From NAK19 sp034434515 (lineage in GTDB: Bacteria; Chloroflexota; Anaerolineae; Anaerolineales; UBA4823): DNA of 64,000 bases. Shown here one piece after another: positions 53,115-62,049 of the stretch. The notes beneath the pieces were generated by a model, which was not told the DNA's origin, ran no database searches, and saw only the letters and a program-made list of their open reading frames with translations. Position 1 is the stretch's first letter. Each line of letters begins with the position of its first letter. The stretch is taken from positions 1 to 64,000 of the forward strand of contig DAOTZA010000110.1 of assembly GCA_034434515.1 (NCBI GenBank). Direction: 5' to 3'. The translations under genes were made by a program, and so were the position numbers.

Positions 53115-55127
53115 ATGCCAAACCGATTAATATCTTCCAATTCCCCTTATTTACTCCAACATGCGCATAACCCCGTAGATTGGTACCCTTGGGGAGATGA
53201 AGCCTTTCAAAAAGCCAAACAGGAAGACAAACCAATTTTTCTTAGTATAGGTTACGCTTCATGTCATTGGTGCCATGTGATGGCGCATGAATCCTTCGAG
53301 AACGAGCAAGTAGCTGAGTTTCTAAACCGGCATTTTGTCCCAATCAAGGTTGACCGCGAAGAGAGGCCAGACGTAGATTCCGTATATATGAACGCAGTAG
53401 TGGCCCTAACCGGACACGGTGGTTGGCCGTTATCGGTCTTTCTAACTCCAGAGGGCAAACCTTTTTTTGGCGGAACATATTATCCCCTGGTTGCGCGCTA
53501 CCGCTTGCCTGGTTTTCTGGATGTCTTGCGCGCCATCCAGGATGCCTGGACGACCAAACGGCAACAAATCGAAGAGGCGACCGCCCAAATTTATAACGCC
53601 CTGAAACTGCAATATAACATCCGCAATCAACAACGCCCCTTCGATGCTACGGATTTAGAAACAGCCACAAATCTTTTGCTACAAACCTATGACTGGGACT
53701 ATGGTGGCTGGGGAAAGGCTCCCAAATTCCCCCAACCCATTGCGCTCGAATTTTTGCTACACCGCTACACCCAGAACCCCCACCTATCCCGCGTGGGCGA
53801 ATTGATTGAACACGTCCTGCAAAAGATGTCTCAAGGCGGGATGTACGATTTGCTGGAAGGCGGCTTTTGTCGTTATAGCACCGATCAACGCTGGATGATC
53901 CCCCACTTCGAAAAGATGTTATACGATAACGCCCAACTGGGCCTTGTATATCTATACGCAACTATTTGCACAAAAAATGAGCATTTCAAATCCATTGTTG
54001 AAGAAATCATCGCATTTTTACTCCAATCTTTACGCGATCCAGATGGACTGTTCTACTCCAGTCTAGATGCAGATTCGGAAGGTGAGGAGGGAAAGTACTA
54101 CACATTTACCCTGGATGAACTGAGAACAACGCTGACAGCAGAAGAATACGAGTTTTTCTCTAACTCACATCATCTTTCCCCTTTGGAATCAAATCCGCAA
54201 TACATGGTTTTTCAACTTGTTGAAAATTTGAACCTGGTTGAAAATTCAGTTATGCTGGACACAATTTACGATAAATTGCGTCAACTTCGAGCAAAAAAAG
54301 TCCGTCCAAATATCGATGACAAATGCATCTTGAGTTGGAATGCTCTAACCTTGCGATTTTTTGCAGAGGCGAGTAAATACTTACAATCTGAACGATTCCT
54401 GGACGTAGCCAAATCGCTGGCTAAGGCAATCAAGCAGTGGTACATAACGGAAAATTCTCTGTTTCGTATCAAACGAGGTGAGGTTGTGGCTACGCCAGCT
54501 TTATTGGAAGATTACGCCAGCACCATTATTGGCTTGCTCTCCCTGTACGAAGTTACTGGAGATGTAGAATGGTTTGGGCTGAGCAAAAGACTTGCCAATC
54601 AGATGGTTGAAAAGTTCAACGATCCTCAAGGTGGTTTTTTTGATGTCTCCAGGGAACATGACCATTTAATTTTATTGCCCAAGGAACTTCAAGACACATC
54701 CATTCCTTCAGCAAATGCCCTCGCCCATCAAGCGCTATTGAAGCTTGCCAGTTATGAAGGCACTTTAATGGAGTGGTTTGACCAAGCTACCCCATTCATT
54801 CAATTGGTCACCGAAAATGCCTTGAAGTATCCATTATCCTTTTCCTCATGGTTAATCTTGATCAATACAATACTGTCTGAACCGAAAGAGGTTGTGCTAG
54901 TTGGCTCTCAACAAGAGCTCAACCCGTTTTTTAGGGTACTCTGGTCTAACCCCAGATTCGATTACGTTATTTGTCATTCAGATATGCCTATACCGCCAAA
55001 CGCGCCGGCAATTCTACAGGATCGAACGAAAATCAATCAAAAACCAACAGCCTACCTGTGTTATTTAGGGGTTTGTAAAAAACCAACGACAGATTATCAA
55101 GAGTTTGATAAAATGCTTCGCGAGTGA
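53115..55127 (+). CDS. DUF255 thioredoxin-like / YyaL-family protein
   Basis: A 670-residue protein. The N-terminal thioredoxin-like domain (about 1-170) has the CHWCHVMAHESF signature and GGWPLSVFLTPEGKPF. The C-terminal part is an (alpha/alpha)6 barrel like N-acylglucosamine epimerases. The family is widespread (human SPATA20) but its reaction is not established. ATG 53115 is chosen because the N terminus then matches the family start (NRLISSNSPYLLQHAHNPVDW region). Confidence 0.92.
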   Translation: MPNRLISSNSPYLLQHAHNPVDWYPWGDEAFQKAKQEDKPIFLSIGYASCHWCHVMAHESFENEQVAEFLNRHFVPIKVDREERPDVDSVYMNAVVALTGHGGWPLSVFLTPEGKPFFGGTYYPLVARYRLPGFLDVLRAIQDAWTTKRQQIEEATAQIYNALKLQYNIRNQQRPFDATDLETATNLLLQTYDWDYGGWGKAPKFPQPIALEFLLHRYTQNPHLSRVGELIEHVLQKMSQGGMYDLLEGGFCRYSTDQRWMIPHFEKMLYDNAQLGLVYLYATICTKNEHFKSIVEEIIAFLLQSLRDPDGLFYSSLDADSEGEEGKYYTFTLDELRTTLTAEEYEFFSNSHHLSPLESNPQYMVFQLVENLNLVENSVMLDTIYDKLRQLRAKKVRPNIDDKCILSWNALTLRFFAEASKYLQSERFLDVAKSLAKAIKQWYITENSLFRIKRGEVVATPALLEDYASTIIGLLSLYEVTGDVEWFGLSKRLANQMVEKFNDPQGGFFDVSREHDHLILLPKELQDTSIPSANALAHQALLKLASYEGTLMEWFDQATPFIQLVTENALKYPLSFSSWLILINTILSEPKEVVLVGSQQELNPFFRVLWSNPRFDYVICHSDMPIPPNAPAILQDRTKINQKPTAYLCYLGVCKKPTTDYQEFDKMLRE

Positions 55128-55175
55128 TCAGTTGGGATAACTCAACTGCCACCTTGACCTTCAGGAGAACAGATC

Positions 55176-56465
55176 ATGAAGCAGGTAATTTCAGCCATTA
55201 AAGGCACCCGCGATTTCTATCCAGAAAATATGGCCGTACGAACATGGCTGTATGACACTATCAAAAAGATTTCGCAGAGATATGGTTATCAAGAATATGA
55301 AGGGCCTTTTCTAGAGCCAATCGACCTTTATGCTGCAAAATCGGGCGAGGAGCTTGTGAAAGAACAGTCCTTTGTTTTCCCTGATCGAGGTGGCGATTTG
55401 ATTACGCTGCGCCCAGAGCTAACCCCCACCCTGGCTCGCATGGTTGCTCAAAAACAAAATCAATTAGTTTTTCCGCTCCGCTGGTGGTCCTTCGGTCCAT
55501 TCTGGCGATATGAAAAACCTCAGAAAGGGCGCTCGCGTGAGTTCTTTCAATGGAATATTGATCTGATCGGCCTCAACACCCCCGAAGCAGATGCTGAATT
55601 ACTATCGGTGATTGTCTCATTTCTTCGGTCAGTTAATTTGTCCTCTACCCAAGTAAAAATATTTATTAATGACCGCAAACTGATGGAAAACTGTCTAAAT
55701 CATTTGGGCATCCCTGCTGAAAGGCGGTCGGTCGTCTTTCGCCTGATCGATCGTAAGGAGAAAATGGAATTCCAGGAATGGCAAAATTATGCCCGAGACG
55801 AGGGGCTAAACACATCCCAAATTAATGGAATTGTAAACTTGTTGCAAAACACCGAACTCTGGAGAGAGTCACCGAATTTAATCCGTATCTTTCAAGCCTT
55901 AGAAAACGAATCGGCCAGCGAGTTTGTCGAATTCGATCCGAATATAATTCGCGGTTTGGATTATTACACCTCTACGGTATTTGAAGCTAAAGACATTGGC
56001 GGAACCGTAAGAAGATCTATTCTCGGTGGAGGTCGTTACGATGATTTATTAGCTGCAGTTGGCGGTGATCCATTACCAGCGGTAGGATTTGCGATGGGTG
56101 ATGTTGTCATCTCACTAATTCTGCAGGAGTATGGCTGTATCCCGCCTGATATCTATTCCCATCCGGCAAAAGTTCTTGTTACGACATTCTCGAATGAATC
56201 TTTGCCTTTCTCAATCAAGCTTGCCCATCAACTGAGGGAGAAAGGAATAAACGTGATTACCTATCCCGAGGCAGCCAGCTTGAATAAGCAATTAAGATAT
56301 GCGGATCGAATGAAAATTCCTTTTGCAATCCTTCTCGGCCCTGATGAAATTGCCAGTAATACGATCACCCTAAAATCGCTAAGCAGTGGTGAGCAGACCA
56401 AAATAAAAAACTCTGAGATTGATAAAAAATTGCTACCGCTCCTTGTCGGTGAAGCAAAGTCATGA
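55176..56465 (+). CDS. hisS: Histidyl-tRNA synthetase
   Basis: A 429-residue class II synthetase. Motif 1 is around GYQEYEGPFLEP, motif 2 around WRYEKPQKGRSREFFQWN and motif 3 at GGGRYDDL. The histidine-binding RGLDYYT is present. The C-terminal anticodon domain spans about 325-425. It starts after AGGAG. Its cognate tRNA-His lies 24 bases downstream. Confidence 0.97.
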   Translation: MKQVISAIKGTRDFYPENMAVRTWLYDTIKKISQRYGYQEYEGPFLEPIDLYAAKSGEELVKEQSFVFPDRGGDLITLRPELTPTLARMVAQKQNQLVFPLRWWSFGPFWRYEKPQKGRSREFFQWNIDLIGLNTPEADAELLSVIVSFLRSVNLSSTQVKIFINDRKLMENCLNHLGIPAERRSVVFRLIDRKEKMEFQEWQNYARDEGLNTSQINGIVNLLQNTELWRESPNLIRIFQALENESASEFVEFDPNIIRGLDYYTSTVFEAKDIGGTVRRSILGGGRYDDLLAAVGGDPLPAVGFAMGDVVISLILQEYGCIPPDIYSHPAKVLVTTFSNESLPFSIKLAHQLREKGINVITYPEAASLNKQLRYADRMKIPFAILLGPDEIASNTITLKSLSSGEQTKIKNSEIDKKLLPLLVGEAKS

Positions 56466-56471
56466 TAAAAT
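56443..56471 (+). promoter_or_regulatory. tRNA-His promoter inside the end of hisS
   Basis: TTGTCG (56443-56448), a 17-bp spacer and TAAAAT (56466-56471). It would let tRNA-His be transcribed apart from hisS. Confidence 0.5.
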
Positions 56472-56488
56472 GGCTTTACAAAAATTAC

Positions 56489-56565
56489 GGTGCCAGTAGC
56501 TCAATTGGCAGAGCATCGCACTGTGGATGCGAGGGTTGTGGGTTCGAGACCCATCTGGCACCCCA
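56489..56565 (+). tRNA. tRNA-His(GUG), CCA encoded
   Basis: Acceptor GTGCCAG/CTGGCAC with the extra G-1 (56489) opposite C73, the identity mark of tRNA-His. The anticodon loop CTGTGGA gives GUG. CCA is encoded at 56563-56565, unlike the other tRNAs in this window. Confidence 0.97.
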
Positions 56566-56581
56566 AGATACGGTTACCCCC

Positions 56582-56606
56582 ATCCCTCTATAGAGGGATT
56601 TTTTAT
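56582..56606 (+). terminator. Terminator of hisS/tRNA-His
   Basis: A perfect palindrome, ATCCCTCTA and TAGAGGGAT (56582-56599), followed by a T-rich run. It reaches into the last codons of the convergent methyltransferase gene. Confidence 0.8.
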
Positions 56607-57490
56607 TTCATTTCAAAGAAAAGTGCCTGGCGCATCTCGTGGATATGCTGCGGTGAGCTACCGCAACAAGCTCCAATTAACTTTGCCCCGAGATGACGCA
56701 CGCTTTGGGCATGTTCCGCCATGACCTCTGGCAAACCATCATAAACCACTTTTCCATCCACTAGTTTAGGTATTCCGGCGTTAGCTTTAGAGATAATGGG
56801 TTTTTGACAACCTGCTTTGTGCATGCGATCAATGACCGCTTCTAATTCTTGAGGTCCTTTGCCACAATTTGCCCCAACAGCACTCAACTCGAGCTCGTTG
56901 GCGAGTTGAACCAATTGCTCAGGCGTGACACCCATCATCGTCCGCCCTTTGCTCTCAAAGGTCATGGTTACAGTAATCGGAAGGCGGGTGACCAATCGCG
57001 CCCCCTGAACAGCCGCTTTTACTTCTTGCAGGTCGGCCATTGTTTCAATCCAAATCACATCCACTCCGCCGCTGGACAATCCTGCAGCCTGCTCTGCGAA
57101 CGCTTGAACTGCCGCTTCATAGGTCAATTTTCCAAGCGGCGCCATCAGTTCGCCGGTCGGCCCCATTGATCCCGCAACAATAACGTTTGGATATTCATCG
57201 GCTACTGCGCGGGCTAATTCGGCTGCAGCAAGATTAATGTCGCGCACGCGGTCATCTAACCCATGTCTGCTCAGGCGGAAACGATTACCTCCAAATGTAT
57301 TGGTTAGGATAACATTGGCCCCAGCCTCGATATACGCGCGATGAATTTCTTTCACCACCTCCGGATGCTCAAGATTCATCTTTTCAGGAGCTTGTCCGGC
57401 TTCCATGCCTTTTGACATCAACATCGTACCCATTGCCCCATCCAGAAGTATCACTGTGGCTTCGGATAATAATTTTTCAAATTTATTCAT
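56603..57490 (-). CDS. Homocysteine S-methyltransferase-family protein
   Basis: A 295-residue zinc-dependent TIM barrel like the N-terminal module of MetH and BHMT. The zinc Cys are in GANCGKG and in GACCGSSP. The substrate region ILLDGAMGTML is intact. It could transfer a methyl group between homocysteine and a corrinoid protein or another methyl donor. The B12 and folate modules of MetH are missing, so it must work with separate proteins such as the corrinoid protein at 2347 or the AcsE/AcsC system. Confidence 0.9.
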   Translation of the reverse strand: MNKFEKLLSEATVILLDGAMGTMLMSKGMEAGQAPEKMNLEHPEVVKEIHRAYIEAGANVILTNTFGGNRFRLSRHGLDDRVRDINLAAAELARAVADEYPNVIVAGSMGPTGELMAPLGKLTYEAAVQAFAEQAAGLSSGGVDVIWIETMADLQEVKAAVQGARLVTRLPITVTMTFESKGRTMMGVTPEQLVQLANELELSAVGANCGKGPQELEAVIDRMHKAGCQKPIISKANAGIPKLVDGKVVYDGLPEVMAEHAQSVRHLGAKLIGACCGSSPQHIHEMRQALFFEMK

Positions 57491-57539
57491 CTTACACCTT
57501 CAAAGGACAGATGATGGAGAACAAATCATTAAATAAAAA

Positions 57540-57611
57540 TGGCGAGGGTGGGATTTGAACCCACAACCAAGGGCTTATGAGTCCCCTGCTCCACCATTGA
57601 GCTACCTCGCC
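57540..57611 (-). tRNA. tRNA with CAU anticodon (Met or Ile2)
   Basis: A 72-base tRNA with acceptor GGCGAGG/CCTCGCC and loop CTCATAA. The anticodon stem pairs GGGG with CCCT, but the base next to the loop is an A31-G39 mismatch. The short 7-base D loop and the GAGCAG/CTTGGT context look as much like tRNA-Ile2 (modified CAU, reading AUA) as elongator tRNA-Met. It lacks the initiator hallmarks (three G-C pairs at the anticodon loop). Confidence 0.9.
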
Positions 57612-57612
57612 C

Positions 57613-57649
57613 TAAAAACCCAATATCTGGGGTTTTCCGCCCATGTCAA
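57613..57649 (-). other. Possible terminator and tRNA promoter between lysC and the CAU tRNA
   Basis: On the minus strand AAAACCC and GGGTTTT form a short stem followed by TTT, a weak terminator for the upstream lysC operon. The same segment holds TTGACA (57644-57649) with a poor TATTGG 18 bp away that could start the tRNA. A better pair, TTGCAA (57737-57742) and TATAAT (57715-57720), lies further upstream. Which elements are used cannot be told from sequence. Confidence 0.35.
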
Positions 57650-57751
57650 CCATATAAGGGGATTTTTCACATTCCGTTTTTTTTAAGATACGTCTGATCT
57701 GTGTTTGTATTGCAATTATAATCTAAAGTCGCCCTATTGCAAGGGAATATT

Positions 57752-59173
57752 TCAACTATTTGGCACAATTAATTCGTGAATAGCCCGCACAGCCCTTTGT
57801 TCATCAGCGCGATCGATGACCAGGGAAATGGATACCTCCGATGAACCCTGAGCAATTGCAATGACATTGATCCCATTTGCACCTAATTTGCCGAAGATCC
57901 GTCCGGCAATGCCAGGTGTGCTGCGCATCGCAGCCCCAACAATCGTAACAATCACGACCTCGTCGGTTGCCCAGATGCGATCAATGTCTCTGGTCGCCAA
58001 TTCCCGGCTAAAAGCTTCATTCAAGGATCGCAAAACAGTTTCAACAGACTTTTGCGGAACCGCAAAGCAAATCGATTGTTCTGAGGAGGCTTGCGTAATC
58101 AAGGGAACGCTCGTCCCGGTAGCTGCAACAGCGCCAAAAGCTCGTGCGGCAACTCCGGGTACCCCTAGCATACCACGCCCCTCGATGGTCACCAGAGATT
58201 GCCCCTTGATTGAAGTTACCGCTTTGATTACGCCATTGGTTTGCTTATCGTTCTCCACGGTCAAGAGAGTACCTGGATGCGAAGGGTTAAAGGTGTTCTT
58301 TACTCGAATAAGAATCCCGGCATCAATCAAGGGTTGCATGGTCTTGGGATGAACAACCTTTGCCCCATAGTAAGCCAGCTCACCGATTTCCCGAAAAGTC
58401 AACACATCAATGGTGGTTGCCTCTGGAACAATCCGCGGATCGGCTGTCATCACACCATCGACATCCGTCCAAATCCAAACCTCCCTGGCCGGTAAACAGG
58501 CGCCCAATAAAGCTGCCGAGTAGTCACTGCCTCCGCGTCCAAGCGTAGTGGTAGTTCCATCCTCAGTCGCTGCAATGAAACCTGTCACAACCGGCACAAT
58601 TTTGGAGCTTATTACAGGTAACAGCATTTCTTTGACTTTACGCTCCGTTTTTTCTCGAATCGGGTGAGCAGCTTGATAGGCGCTATCGGTCACAATCAAC
58701 TTTGTAGCGTCCATAGACCTGGCTGAGATTCCGCTAGCGTTTAAGTATTCAGCGAAAATGCGCACACACAGCATTTCACCAATCCCAGCGATCGCATCCA
58801 GGACGCGTGGCGTAGCTTCTCCAATGATATCAATCGCCCGACAGTATTCAGCAAACATGCTGATCAACTGATCGATTTGTTGCTTAACAAAGACTTTCCG
58901 TTCGGTCTCTTTAATTAGATCGTCCACTACTTGATAATGTCGAGTAGTCAGGGCGCCGGCAATTTGTAAAACCTGATCATAGCGGCGATTTTTTGCCATT
59001 TCCGTGGAGCGAAGCAAATCATCGGTGACTCCGGACATGGCTGATAAAACCACTACTGGCATCCATCCTTCCTTGATAGTGTTCTCTACAATACCTTTGA
59101 CACCTGTCATTGCCTCGCTACTGCCAACCGATGTACCCCCGAATTTCATTATTAGAAGTGGCTTATCTTTCAT
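57752..59173 (-). CDS. lysC: Aspartate kinase with ACT domains
   Basis: A 473-residue monofunctional aspartokinase. The N-terminal kinase domain has KFGGTSVGS, VLSAMSGVTDDLL and GRGGSDYSAALLG. Two C-terminal ACT domains follow (about 320-473). It phosphorylates aspartate, the entry step to threonine, methionine, lysine and diaminopimelate. Its ATG overlaps the previous stop (ATGA), and it is the last gene of the threonine-attenuated operon. No homoserine dehydrogenase domain is fused. Confidence 0.96.
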   Translation of the reverse strand: MKDKPLLIMKFGGTSVGSSEAMTGVKGIVENTIKEGWMPVVVLSAMSGVTDDLLRSTEMAKNRRYDQVLQIAGALTTRHYQVVDDLIKETERKVFVKQQIDQLISMFAEYCRAIDIIGEATPRVLDAIAGIGEMLCVRIFAEYLNASGISARSMDATKLIVTDSAYQAAHPIREKTERKVKEMLLPVISSKIVPVVTGFIAATEDGTTTTLGRGGSDYSAALLGACLPAREVWIWTDVDGVMTADPRIVPEATTIDVLTFREIGELAYYGAKVVHPKTMQPLIDAGILIRVKNTFNPSHPGTLLTVENDKQTNGVIKAVTSIKGQSLVTIEGRGMLGVPGVAARAFGAVAATGTSVPLITQASSEQSICFAVPQKSVETVLRSLNEAFSRELATRDIDRIWATDEVVIVTIVGAAMRSTPGIAGRIFGKLGANGINVIAIAQGSSEVSISLVIDRADEQRAVRAIHELIVPNS

Positions 59174-62049
59174 CGTTCGTTCTCCTTGACAGAAATTACT
59201 GTTTGTCCTTCAAGTCGCCTGGCAAAAGCGGATAAAACCTCGTAGTAAGGCTTTATGCTGGGAATATAGTGTTTTTCGTTATACCCATGAGGATCAATAC
59301 CACTCTGACCCCACACAACTCCCTGACCCGCTGGCGCAAAACGAGCGCTTGTAGCAGGTAATTTTTTGCCTATCCTGGGCGGCTCTTTGGCAACCTCTTG
59401 ATACGCCTCCAGTAAAATCCGTAAATAGGGGTTTTCCGGACTGCAACGTATCCCTTTTTCGCATACCTTCAAGTGAAATTCCAGTTCATTTTGACGACAT
59501 AGTTCTTCAAGATTCTTTACCAGTTCATCGACATTTTCTTCAGGGATTGGGCGAACCTCTACACCCATAATAGCAAACTCTGGTGAGACATTGTACAAGC
59601 CCTCTTCCCCAATGCGCACAAAAGGTATTTGAAATTGAGAATTCCACCGATCCGGGTTAGAAAGCTGGAGACTGCGCTGGAAAAGCTCAATCATTTTCTG
59701 CCGGAAGTCAAACAACTTGGCAGGCAGGTCTGCCTTTACCAGACTTCCAACAGAAGTTTGGCTCGTATGCGCCCGTGTGCCCCGCGCAATAATGTCAAAC
59801 CGCATGATCCCTCGGTTGGAGGTACAGATCTCACCCAGCAATTCATCGCCTTTTTCGCCAGTTCGCTCACCAGCAATAAATAACTCCGGTAAGGGGTATC
59901 CTTCGTTGCCAATCTGAGCCAAAACATGAGGTGTCCCCATCGGTTCAAACTCGCCATTTTCTTCATTGCCAACCAATAAAAGATTTACGGCTGGGTATGG
60001 TTCACTCTGCATTAGGCGGTCTTTGAACCACACCAGATAAGTGGCTACCACTGTTTTCATATCCGCTGCCCCTCTACCGATAAGATAGTCTCCCTCTAAA
60101 CGAGGCTGGAATTGAGATTCATCTGGAGCAGGTTGCACAACATCGAAATGTCCACTTAAAGTAACCGGGACATAAAGATGACCGGGGAATCCGATCAGTA
60201 AGGCAGGATATTTGTGTTTGTTGAAATAGCGAACTTCCAGGCCACTTCTTTCAGCATAGTTACAAATAAACGAAGCAGCAGAAGCCACATCTTCCAATCT
60301 CTCATTCGTACAGGCAGTTACGGATGGAATTTGGATGAGTTGCATGGCAAGGTCAACGATTTCTGAGGTCTTATCAGCATAAACTTTGATGACTTGTAGC
60401 GGTCGCACCGGCTTAAATGAGATGGGAATATTGGGGTATTGACGATACTCATCGCGACCGCGTTGGATCAGGTTCTCCAATTTATTTACCTCATTCCCCA
60501 AACGATAGAGTTCACCTTGGATCGTGGCGATATCGTTCTTGACCGCTTCTTCACGCTCTTCGGCTAATCTCTGTAAATACTCAAGGGGGATCTCGTCGAC
60601 CTCGCCCAGTTCCTGCAAAACACGCCGACGGATCTTCTGGGAGGTATTGGGTGCACCCTTTGACATTTCGACCAAGGGGTTAAGGAATGAAGTCATTTCT
60701 AACCCCTCTGCCAGTGGCGTGACTTCTTCCAAAACCCATCCCAAAAATTCCCGCACTCTGATGGGTTTCCCACTGAGAGGATTTTCGATTTCGGCATCTA
60801 GGCCATGGCGAGCAGCTTTTTCTTCATTGCGCCTAGCGCGCTCAATATCTTCTGTATCATACCGAAAGCTCACCGCAAAGGATGGATCGCTATAAAAACG
60901 GAGCAATAGAAGATATTTTAGAGTCAGATTTGCCAAATCCGTCTCCATGTCATGTCCCCCCTCGTCACAGCGTACCTCAACCCTGGACATCGGGATATTA
61001 ATCCGTGCCAGGAGATTCTGTTTTTCAATTTCTCTTGCCATTTCTTCAGCTTGATCGTCTTTGCTAGCGGTGTAAAGACCTCGTGCATATAATTGGCGCA
61101 ATTGGTCGGAGGTGATCGCGATCAAGCGCTCTACCGGTTCAGAAAAGGAACGCGCCCGAACCGGAGTCCAGTTGTTATTTCCAAATCGAATCCCTTTACG
61201 AACCAACTCATAAGAAATGCGCAAATAGTCCTCATATGAGCGATATAGGCCAGGCAAATCCAACAAAATGGGATTCGGAAAGGTCATGTTGCGAACCGAA
61301 TCGGCTTTGGCGAGAACAATTACCTGCTTTCCGTTGCGATACTGGCTGACAAAGGGCGTCGAAGCGGTTGTCGCAATGAAAAGGGCTGCAAAAGCTCTGA
61401 GCAGTCGCGTGGAGCGGATATACACATAATTTTTATATTCGTCGAGATGCTGAAAAGGTTGACTGATATGGTTGGCTAAATTTTGATTTTGGTGGACAAA
61501 ATCCCAGGAGAGCAAAGTTTCTGGTAAAGAAAGATTTGTATGGATTCCCGCTGTCGCTAAGGCTGCTCCATATAAATCCACACATCGCTCAAGGTAACGT
61601 CGTTTGGCTAAATTCCATGAACCTGGGATACAATCCTTGCCAAACTGGGGTTGAAAGAGCAAGTTTCCATGCCAGTAATAAAACCTTTCGCCAAATTTTT
61701 CGCTGGCTTGATGTAGGGCATTAATTAAGACCGCCTCCAATATTCTTGACTCATATACAGCTCCAATCAAATGATAATAGGGTCGCGTTGCCCACTCGAT
61801 CATCCAGTGATAGACCTCTAATTGAGATAGGGATCGGAAGGAAGGCGGTAGAATTTCATCACGCAGATAATCCACAAACGAAATCCGTTCCGGGCCTGAC
61901 CCAACTGTCAATAGCGGCCAGAGACGCGAGTCGAGCATATTCCACTCTAGCTCATAACCGCAGATGCCGCTTTGTGGATTGGTCTGCTCTGCTACTTCTA
62001 GAGCATGACGAAATTTTTCCACAAACAAATTTGGCTGATAATCACTCAT
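59170..62049 (-). CDS. Fusion of glutamate-cysteine-ligase-like domain and M20 deacylase
   Basis: A 959-residue two-enzyme chain. The N-terminal part (about 1-490) resembles the GCS2 carboxylate-amine ligases: GYELEW near the start and SRVEVRCDEGG as the catalytic acidic/Arg strand. A charged helical linker (about 490-570) follows. The C-terminal part (about 585-955) is an M20 metallopeptidase: GHFDVV (metal His634), GRGAADMKT (bridging Asp), GNEENGE (catalytic Glu and metal Glu), GERTG and the last metal His in NEKHY. M20 members include DapE, ArgE and LysK. One domain would form an amide on an amino acid and the other would hydrolyse one. I place the start at ATG 62049, which overlaps the aminotransferase stop (ATGA) with GGAGG just upstream. 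The substrate is unknown. Confidence 0.85.
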   Translation of the reverse strand: MSDYQPNLFVEKFRHALEVAEQTNPQSGICGYELEWNMLDSRLWPLLTVGSGPERISFVDYLRDEILPPSFRSLSQLEVYHWMIEWATRPYYHLIGAVYESRILEAVLINALHQASEKFGERFYYWHGNLLFQPQFGKDCIPGSWNLAKRRYLERCVDLYGAALATAGIHTNLSLPETLLSWDFVHQNQNLANHISQPFQHLDEYKNYVYIRSTRLLRAFAALFIATTASTPFVSQYRNGKQVIVLAKADSVRNMTFPNPILLDLPGLYRSYEDYLRISYELVRKGIRFGNNNWTPVRARSFSEPVERLIAITSDQLRQLYARGLYTASKDDQAEEMAREIEKQNLLARINIPMSRVEVRCDEGGHDMETDLANLTLKYLLLLRFYSDPSFAVSFRYDTEDIERARRNEEKAARHGLDAEIENPLSGKPIRVREFLGWVLEEVTPLAEGLEMTSFLNPLVEMSKGAPNTSQKIRRRVLQELGEVDEIPLEYLQRLAEEREEAVKNDIATIQGELYRLGNEVNKLENLIQRGRDEYRQYPNIPISFKPVRPLQVIKVYADKTSEIVDLAMQLIQIPSVTACTNERLEDVASAASFICNYAERSGLEVRYFNKHKYPALLIGFPGHLYVPVTLSGHFDVVQPAPDESQFQPRLEGDYLIGRGAADMKTVVATYLVWFKDRLMQSEPYPAVNLLLVGNEENGEFEPMGTPHVLAQIGNEGYPLPELFIAGERTGEKGDELLGEICTSNRGIMRFDIIARGTRAHTSQTSVGSLVKADLPAKLFDFRQKMIELFQRSLQLSNPDRWNSQFQIPFVRIGEEGLYNVSPEFAIMGVEVRPIPEENVDELVKNLEELCRQNELEFHLKVCEKGIRCSPENPYLRILLEAYQEVAKEPPRIGKKLPATSARFAPAGQGVVWGQSGIDPHGYNEKHYIPSIKPYYEVLSAFARRLEGQTVISVKENER

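Noticed and set aside
56490..56724. Two short plus-strand open frames after hisS
   Set aside because: Both read through tRNA-His and its terminator.
57491..57539. A SAM or cobalamin riboswitch before the homocysteine methyltransferase
   Set aside because: The gap to the tRNA is only 49 bases and carries no matching motifs. The 4938-5325 gap also lacks a B12 box.
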